Shown here: piece by piece, positions 57,562 to 64,000 of the stretch | How the letters are laid out: the number at the start of each line of letters is the position of its first letter | Numbering within the stretch: position 1 is the first letter of the stretch | Origin: Xanthomonas hortorum pv. pelargonii | GTDB lineage: Bacteria > Pseudomonadota > Gammaproteobacteria > Xanthomonadales > Xanthomonadaceae | Direction: 5' to 3' | Assembly: GCF_024499015.1 (NCBI RefSeq) | Contig: NZ_CP098604.1 | Location: 1,550,001-1,614,000, forward strand | Length of the DNA: 64,000 nucleotides | Translations under genes and position numbers: made by a program | Notes under the pieces: model-generated | Databases searched by the model: none | What the model saw: only the letters and a program-made list of their open reading frames with translations | Told to the model about the DNA's origin: nothing

Positions 57562-58926
57562 CTATTTCTTGGTCGGACGCTCCCAGCCTTCGATCACGGT
57601 CTGACGCGCACGCGCCACGCTGAGCTGGCCGGCAGGCGCATCACGGGTGATCACCGAGCCCGCGCCAATGTTGGCCATGGCACCGATGACGATCGGTGCC
57701 ACCAACGCGCTGTTGGAGCCGACGAAGGCGCCATCGCCGATGGTGGTCTGCGACTTGTTCACGCCGTCGTAGTTGCAGGTGATGGTGCCGGCGCCGATGT
57801 TGACCTTGCTGCCGATCACCGCATCGCCCAGATAGGTCAGATGGTTGGCCTTGCTGCCCACACCCATCGTGACCTTTTTGGTCTCGACGAAATTTCCGAT
57901 ATGCACGCCATCGGCAAGCACGGTGCCGGGACGTAGCCGCGCGAACGGGCCGATCATCGCTGCGCCCTCGGTCACCACGCCTTCCAGATCGCAGTGCGCG
58001 CGTACCTGCGTACCGGCGCCGAGCGTGACATCGCGCAGCCGTACGAACGGGCCGATCACCACGCCATCGCCCAGCGTCACCTCGCCTTCCAGAATCACAT
58101 CGATATCCAGTTGCACGTCATTGCCTACTGTCACCGTGCCGCGTTGCTCCACGCGCGCCGGGTCGGCCATGCGCACGCCGCGCAGGCACAGCGCACGTGC
58201 CGCACGTGTCTGCCAGGCGCGCTCGAGCTGCGCGAGTTGCCACAGGTCGTTGGCACCTTCCACATCCTGCGGATCACTCACATGCACCATGTCGGCCGGG
58301 GTGAAATCGGCCGCGGCGCTGGCAAACACATCGGTGAGGTAGAACTCGCCCTGCGCATTCTGGTTCGACAAACCACTCAGCCAACGACGCAGCGCCGTGG
58401 ACTCGGCGGTGAGGATGCCGGTGTTGATGGTGCGGATGCGGCGCTGCTCGTCGTTGGCATCCTTCTGCTCGACGATCGCGGCGACCTTGCCTTCGGCATC
58501 GCGCAGGATGCGGCCGTAACCGGTGGGATTGGGCACATCGGCCACCAGCACCGCCATGCGCCCGGGTGCGTGCAGCAGTTGCAGCAAGTCGTTGGACTGG
58601 ATCAGCGGCACATCGCCGTACAACACCAGCACCGTGGCTGCGTCCGGAATCGCATGCATCGCCTGCTGCACCGCATGCCCGGTGCCCAGTTGCTGACGTT
58701 GCTCGGCCCAATGCAGATCGCTTTGCGCAGCGAACGCCGCCTGCACCTGCTCACCACCGTGCCCGTGCACCACATGGATCGCGGCTGGCTGCAACTGCCG
58801 CGCAGTGGCGATCACGTGCGCCAGCATCGGCTGGCCGGCAAGCGGCTGCAGCACCTTGGGCAGGGACGAGCGCATGCGCTTGCCCTCTCCCGCGGCCAGG
58901 ATCACGACGTGCAGGGGCAAAGTCAT
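57562..58926 (-). CDS. glmU: Bifunctional GlmU (acetyltransferase/uridyltransferase)
   Basis: The 454-residue enzyme has an N-terminal pyrophosphorylase domain ([32 protein letters not shown]) and a C-terminal left-handed beta-helix acetyltransferase with hexapeptide repeats ([30 protein letters not shown]). It makes UDP-GlcNAc from GlcN-1-P, acetyl-CoA and UTP. It serves the same pathway as glmS in this window and lies near the atp operon, a common arrangement. Confidence 0.95.
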   Translation of the reverse strand: MTLPLHVVILAAGEGKRMRSSLPKVLQPLAGQPMLAHVIATARQLQPAAIHVVHGHGGEQVQAAFAAQSDLHWAEQRQQLGTGHAVQQAMHAIPDAATVLVLYGDVPLIQSNDLLQLLHAPGRMAVLVADVPNPTGYGRILRDAEGKVAAIVEQKDANDEQRRIRTINTGILTAESTALRRWLSGLSNQNAQGEFYLTDVFASAAADFTPADMVHVSDPQDVEGANDLWQLAQLERAWQTRAARALCLRGVRMADPARVEQRGTVTVGNDVQLDIDVILEGEVTLGDGVVIGPFVRLRDVTLGAGTQVRAHCDLEGVVTEGAAMIGPFARLRPGTVLADGVHIGNFVETKKVTMGVGSKANHLTYLGDAVIGSKVNIGAGTITCNYDGVNKSQTTIGDGAFVGSNSALVAPIVIGAMANIGAGSVITRDAPAGQLSVARARQTVIEGWERPTKK

Positions 58927-59070
58927 CGAAGCGTTCCAAAACGTAAGATGGACAAATTCTAGTCGCTGTCTCGGCAGCGCGTCGTTACCGCATCGCCGTC
59001 TTTTGGTGATTACGATTTTTAAGCGCCGCTGCCGTTAGCATGAGCGCCCTCTCACGATCACCCGGCCCGC

Positions 59071-59454
59071 ATGAGTCTGTTCCGCCAAGGCAGCCAGTTC
59101 ACCCTGATTGGCGCCCTGCAATTGGCTGTGGATTGCGGCATCTTCATTGCCGCCACGGCGGCGGGCATGCCGACAGTGCCTGCCAATCTGCTCGGGCGCA
59201 TCAGCGGTGCAGTGCTTGGCTTCTGGCTCAACGGCCGCTACACCTTCGCCCAGGAAGGTGGTGCACGTCTGGGCTGGCAGCGCTTCCGCCGCTTTGCGGT
59301 AATGTGGCTGGTGCTCACACTGATCAGCACCTGGCTGCTGTCGGCGACGGTGGATCTGGTCGGCCTGCGTCAGGCCTGGCTGGCCAAACCGCTGGTGGAA
59401 GGCGGGTTGGCGATCGTGTCGTTTTTTCTTGGCCGGCATGTGGTGTATCGCTGA
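59071..59454 (+). CDS. GtrA-like small membrane protein
   Basis: The 127-residue protein has four hydrophobic segments and the GtrA family pattern: RQGSQFTLIGALQLAVDCGI, GFWLNGRYTFAQ and FFLGRHVVYR. GtrA-like proteins are thought to flip lipid-linked sugars, or act with glycosyltransferases in surface-polysaccharide modification. No partner glycosyltransferase is adjacent. It is transcribed divergently from glmU. Confidence 0.8.
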   Translation: MSLFRQGSQFTLIGALQLAVDCGIFIAATAAGMPTVPANLLGRISGAVLGFWLNGRYTFAQEGGARLGWQRFRRFAVMWLVLTLISTWLLSATVDLVGLRQAWLAKPLVEGGLAIVSFFLGRHVVYR

Positions 59455-59642
59455 GCGAGCGCACTGACACTAACGCAGTGACCGAAGACGCTGCTGCTTT
59501 CGGCTGAAGAAAACGCGATCCATGTCGCCGCCAGGTGCAGATCAGCCAATACACGTTTAGCGCATCGCTGATCGCGTGCTCGGTAGAGCGTCACCCTCCT
59601 GAGGGGACGATCGGTGCTTGAGTGCTGGTGGCGGTACGGGGT

Positions 59643-60212
59643 TTAGCGGCAGAAGTCGCCCAGGCTGCGTACCAGTGCGGCGCGATGCAGCGCATCCAGT
59701 TGCCATTGCGCGGCGTAATGCGCTGCTGCGCGCGCGGTGCTGGCCGGGCACCCGGGCGCTGCGCGCAAGGGTGCAACGTCGGCCAATGCATCGAGCAATT
59801 GTCCTTGCAGCTGATCCAGACGCACACGCAACGTCGCCAGATCCGGACGTGCGGTGTCCGGCGCGCGTCCGCGTTCGCGCCAGTGATTCAACAGTGCGTA
59901 CTGCACTGCCTTGTTGGCCTCGATCTGCGCTGCAAAGAACCGCGCCGCATCCTCGGCATCCAGCCCGTGCGCAGCGGCCTGATCGCGCACGCTCTGCAGC
60001 ACCGCCGCCTCGCGGGTCTGATCCAGCACCGGCTTGCCGCTGTCCCACTTGCTCAGCGCCACCGCATCGCCGATCGCATTGCGCTGCACGATGCGATCCA
60101 GCAACGGATCCAGCGGCGGCTGGCTACGCGCCGGCAGTGCGCAGCCCAGCAGTGCGACGGCCAGCAGGCCGGTCAGCGCGTAACTGCTAAAGCCATCGAT
60201 CGTGCGGGTCAT
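59643..60212 (-). CDS. Exported chorismate mutase (AroQ gamma class)
   Basis: The 189-residue protein has a signal peptide (LTGLLAVALLGCALPARS) and an all-helical AroQ core (RIVQRNAIGDAVALSKWDSG, REAAVLQSVRDQAAAHGLD, QIEANKAVQYALLNHWRERG). Cys near the C-terminus (PGCPAS, DFCR) may form a disulfide, as in exported gamma-class enzymes. It converts chorismate to prephenate outside the cytoplasm; what this does in the cell is unclear. GAGG lies before the ATG at 60212. It is downstream of atpC, separated by a terminator. Confidence 0.83.
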   Translation of the reverse strand: MTRTIDGFSSYALTGLLAVALLGCALPARSQPPLDPLLDRIVQRNAIGDAVALSKWDSGKPVLDQTREAAVLQSVRDQAAAHGLDAEDAARFFAAQIEANKAVQYALLNHWRERGRAPDTARPDLATLRVRLDQLQGQLLDALADVAPLRAAPGCPASTARAAAHYAAQWQLDALHRAALVRSLGDFCR

Positions 60213-60333
60213 TGGGTGTTCCTCAACGTGCATGGGTGAGAGGCCGCGCCGCCTGCAGAAGGCGGCATCGCGCAAGGCACGCAGTGTGCCTGCTCCCCCG
60301 GTGCAGGTGGACCGCGCCACGCAGGCGCATCTC

Positions 60334-60368
60334 CAAAAACGAAAACGCCGACACGATGGTCGGCGTTT
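60334..60368 (-). terminator. Intrinsic terminator of the atp operon
   Basis: On the minus strand AAACGCCGAC (60368-60359) pairs with GTCGGCGTTT (60352-60343) and is followed by TCGTTTTTGG. It stands about 80 bp after the atpC stop. Confidence 0.88.
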
Positions 60369-60445
60369 CCAGTGCCACACATGCGTGTGGCTGTACATCT
60401 GTTATCACGCTTGCACGCGCCGCGAAGGCGCACGCCATCGTGCGC

Positions 60446-60868
60446 TTAGTGCTTCAGCGTACGACGCAAGCGCTCCAGCGCCTGCAACTGCACGGTCGCC
60501 TCGGCCAACCGACGCTGCGCTTCCGCCACATCCACCGCGTCGCCACGGTTGGCCAGCAGACGTTCGGCCTCTTCCTTCACCTTGCGTACCGCGGCTTCAT
60601 CGATGTCCTGGGCCCGCACCGCGGTGTCGACCAGCACGGTCACCACCTGCGGCTGCACTTCCAGGATGCCGCCGGAAATGGCGAAGTCCAACTGCTCGCC
60701 GCTGGCGGTGGTGACCACCACCTTGCCCGGCTTCAGGCGCGTGATCAGCGGCGCGTGCTTGGGCGCAATGCCCAGCTCGCCCAACTCGCCGGTGGCCACG
60801 ACCAGCGTCGCCTCACCGTGGAAGATTTCCTTCTCGGCGCTGACGATGTCGCAACGGATAGTGCTCAT
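60446..60868 (-). CDS. atpC: ATP synthase epsilon subunit
   Basis: The 140-residue protein has the beta-sandwich start [18 protein letters not shown], the conserved segment [19 protein letters not shown] and a C-terminal helical hairpin (about 90-140). It is part of the central stalk of F1 and can inhibit ATP hydrolysis. Last gene of the operon; a GGGAATC inverted repeat separates it from atpD. Confidence 0.95.
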   Translation of the reverse strand: MSTIRCDIVSAEKEIFHGEATLVVATGELGELGIAPKHAPLITRLKPGKVVVTTASGEQLDFAISGGILEVQPQVVTVLVDTAVRAQDIDEAAVRKVKEEAERLLANRGDAVDVAEAQRRLAEATVQLQALERLRRTLKH

Positions 60869-60888
60869 GGTGCCTCACTCTGTGAGGC

Positions 60889-61016
60889 GGGGAATCGGGA
60901 ATCGGGAATCGGGAATGGGAAGAGCCGCTGGCTGCGTACGCTTCCTGGTTCCCACATTTCCGACTCGCCTACAACCCGCCTTTACGATCGATTCCCGATT
61001 CCCGATTCCCGATTCC
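60889..61016. repeat. GGGAATC tandem/inverted repeat between atpD and atpC
   Basis: GGGAATC is repeated four times at about 60890-60917, and its complement CGATTCC/GATTCCC is repeated at 60989-61016. The arms can pair over more than 20 bp, closing a loop of about 70 nt. It fills most of the 172-bp spacer. Confidence 0.85.
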
Positions 61017-61040
61017 AGCCGCACAGCGGCTGGGATCGCA

Positions 61041-62568
<1,528 letters not shown>

Positions 62569-62569
62569 G

Positions 62570-63433
62570 CTATACGGCGGCCGCGCCGCTGACGATTTCC
62601 GAAATTTCCTGGGTGATCGCCGCCTGACGCGCCTTGTTGTAGACCAGTTGCAAGGTGCCGATCATCTTGTTGGCATTGTCGCTGGCGGCCTTCATCGCCA
62701 CCATGCGCGCGGCATGTTCGGAGGCCACGTTTTCCAGCACGGCCTGGTACACCAGCGACTCGATGTAGCGCGTCATCACGTGCTCCAGCACGCTTGCGGC
62801 ATCGGGCTCGTACAGGTAATCCCAATCGTGATGGGCCACCTTGTGTTCGGCGGCCGGCAGCGGCAGCAGCTGATCGAAGCTGGCCTTCTGCGTCATCGTG
62901 TTCACGAAGCGGTTGTAGACCAGATACACGCGATCGACCTTGCCTTCGGTGAAGGCATCCAGCATCACCTTGATCACACCGATCAACTGCTCGATGTGCG
63001 GGCTGTCGCCCAGATGGGTGACGCTGCCGACCATGTTGACCTTGATGCGACGGAAGAACGCCGAGGCCTTCTGACCGATGGTCACCACGTCGATCTCGGC
63101 GCCCTGCTCCTGCCACGGGCGCACTTCGCCCAGCATCTTGCGAAACAGGTTGTTGTTCAGACCGCCGGCCAGGCCGCGGTCGGAAGAGATCACGATGTAG
63201 CCGACCCGCTTGACCTGCGCACGCTCCATCAGGAACGGATGCTGATAGTCGGTGCTGGCCTGCGCCAGATGCCCGATCACCTGCTTCATGGCCTGCGCGT
63301 AGGGGCGCGAGGTCTTCATGCGGTCCTGCGCCTTGCGGATCTTGGAGGCCGAGACCATTTCGAGCGCGCGCGTCACCTTGCGGGTGTTCTGCACGCTCTT
63401 GATCTTGGTTTTGATTTCGCGTCCGCCTGCCAT
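62570..63433 (-). CDS. atpG: ATP synthase gamma subunit
   Basis: The 287-residue rotor subunit begins [20 protein letters not shown] and [19 protein letters not shown], the conserved N-terminal coiled-coil helix. It ends with the matching C-terminal helix [20 protein letters not shown]. It turns inside the alpha/beta ring and couples proton flow to catalysis. Confidence 0.96.
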   Translation of the reverse strand: MAGGREIKTKIKSVQNTRKVTRALEMVSASKIRKAQDRMKTSRPYAQAMKQVIGHLAQASTDYQHPFLMERAQVKRVGYIVISSDRGLAGGLNNNLFRKMLGEVRPWQEQGAEIDVVTIGQKASAFFRRIKVNMVGSVTHLGDSPHIEQLIGVIKVMLDAFTEGKVDRVYLVYNRFVNTMTQKASFDQLLPLPAAEHKVAHHDWDYLYEPDAASVLEHVMTRYIESLVYQAVLENVASEHAARMVAMKAASDNANKMIGTLQLVYNKARQAAITQEISEIVSGAAAV

Positions 63434-63456
63434 ACTCGCTCGCTTCGCTCGCTTAG

Positions 63457-63539
63457 TGGGGAATGGGGAATCGTGAGTCGGGAATTGGCACAGCCAACCC
63501 GCTTTGACGATTCCCTATTCTCTATTCCCGATTCCCGCA
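63457..63539. repeat. GGGAAT-rich inverted repeat between atpA and atpG
   Basis: GGGAATCGT (63466-63474) pairs with ACGATTCCC (63507-63515). CGGGAAT (63480-63485 region) and ATTCCCG units (63524-63537) extend the similarity. It is a third, more degenerate version of the repeat seen in the other two atp spacers. Confidence 0.75.
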
Positions 63540-63546
63540 GCTGGAT

Positions 63547-64000
63547 TTACCAGCTGCCCGTGGTCTTGAACTCTTCGATGCCCTTCTTGAAGCCGGCTTC
63601 GATGTCGTTGTCCCAACCGCCGGTGGTGTTGATCTTGGAGATCAGCTCACCCTGGGTGTTGGCGAAGTGGGCGTGCAGGCCTTCTTCGAACGCCAGCAGC
63701 TTGTTGACCGGCACTTCATCGAGGTAGCCCTCGTTGACGGCATAGATCGACAGCGCCTGGTTGGCGATGGACATCGGCGCGTACTGCTTCTGCTTCATCA
63801 GCTCGGTGACGCGCTGACCGCGCTCGAGCTGCTTGCGGGTGGCTTCGTCCAGATCCGAGGCAAACTGCGCGAACGCAGCCAGCTCACGGTACTGCGCCAG
63901 CGAGATACGGATGCCGCCGGACAGCTTCTTGATGATCTTGGTCTGGGCCGCACCACCGACGCGCGACACCGAGATACCGGCGTTCACGGCCGGACGGATA
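63547..64000 (-). CDS. atpA: ATP synthase alpha subunit (C-terminal part, cut by right edge)
   Basis: The last 150 residues of the alpha subunit are present, from [19 protein letters not shown] through the helical C-terminal domain ([38 protein letters not shown]). It forms the non-catalytic half of the F1 ring. The frame stays open to the edge, so the rest of the gene lies to the right. Confidence 0.96.
   Translation of the reverse strand, partial: IRPAVNAGISVSRVGGAAQTKIIKKLSGGIRISLAQYRELAAFAQFASDLDEATRKQLERGQRVTELMKQKQYAPMSIANQALSIYAVNEGYLDEVPVNKLLAFEEGLHAHFANTQGELISKINTTGGWDNDIEAGFKKGIEEFKTTGSW

Overview
The window is 64 kb of chromosome from a high-GC gammaproteobacterium, almost certainly a Xanthomonas. 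The evidence is the O-antigen locus ending at metB, the copLAB copper operon, two large TonB-dependent receptors, the PilU/RhlE/MaiA/FAH neighbourhood, and the GGGAATC-type repeats between the atp genes. I cannot fix the species.

Layout. 1-6000: distal end of an O-antigen (LPS) cluster on the minus strand, with a glycosyltransferase, Wzm and Wzt (ABC export) and a WbdD-like methyltransferase/kinase/coiled-coil chain terminator cut by the left edge. 6000-8640: metB and cystathionine beta-synthase (transsulfuration). 8850-12430: a DUF465 protein behind a structured leader, an OmpA-like/DUF4398 envelope pair, pilU, and two inverted copies of a palindromic intergenic repeat. 12430-14140: maleylacetoacetate isomerase and fumarylacetoacetase. 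14240-15985: rhlE. 16090-21130: a PSMA-type M28 peptidase and a TonB receptor. 21380-25340: queD, a phasin, an HTH/PIN toxin-antitoxin-like pair, bioD, and a free-methionine sulfoxide reductase coupled to a TfoX C-terminal protein. 25450-28730: an enterobactin-type receptor and esterase. 28910-32750: gph, dinB, fabAB. 33030-36900: a degenerate GIY-YIG protein, oligopeptidase A and a cysteine-synthase-like enzyme. 37030-40690: copL-copA-copB. 40910-43450: gloA and two proteins of unknown function. 43996-46459: a secreted beta-helix gene broken by two frameshifts. 46650-56450: glmS, and divergently a complete ABC exporter module (adaptor, ATPase, two FtsX-type permeases) followed by its own sigma-54 response regulator and histidine kinase. 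56490-64000: a second beta-helix protein, glmU, a GtrA-like protein, a periplasmic chorismate mutase, and the 3' half of the ATP synthase operon.

The strongest system-level observation is in the 204-bp glmS/exporter gap. A sigma-54 promoter with exact GG-N10-GC spacing (48635-48651) lies behind clustered GTGTCCGC half-sites (48516-48590). The downstream operon encodes a matching sigma-54 activator and kinase. In this sequence the activator gene carries a +1 frameshift near 54950 that removes its Fis-type DNA-binding helix and joins it in frame to the kinase as an apparent 900-residue hybrid.

Other regulatory structures are a zero-linker three-way-junction RNA candidate plus terminator in the DUF465 leader, paired TGC-rich palindromes covering the phasin promoter, direct repeats before the toxin-antitoxin pair, hairpins between copL and copA, and a long inverted repeat in every visible spacer of the atp operon. 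All calls rest on reading the sequence. No database search was run.
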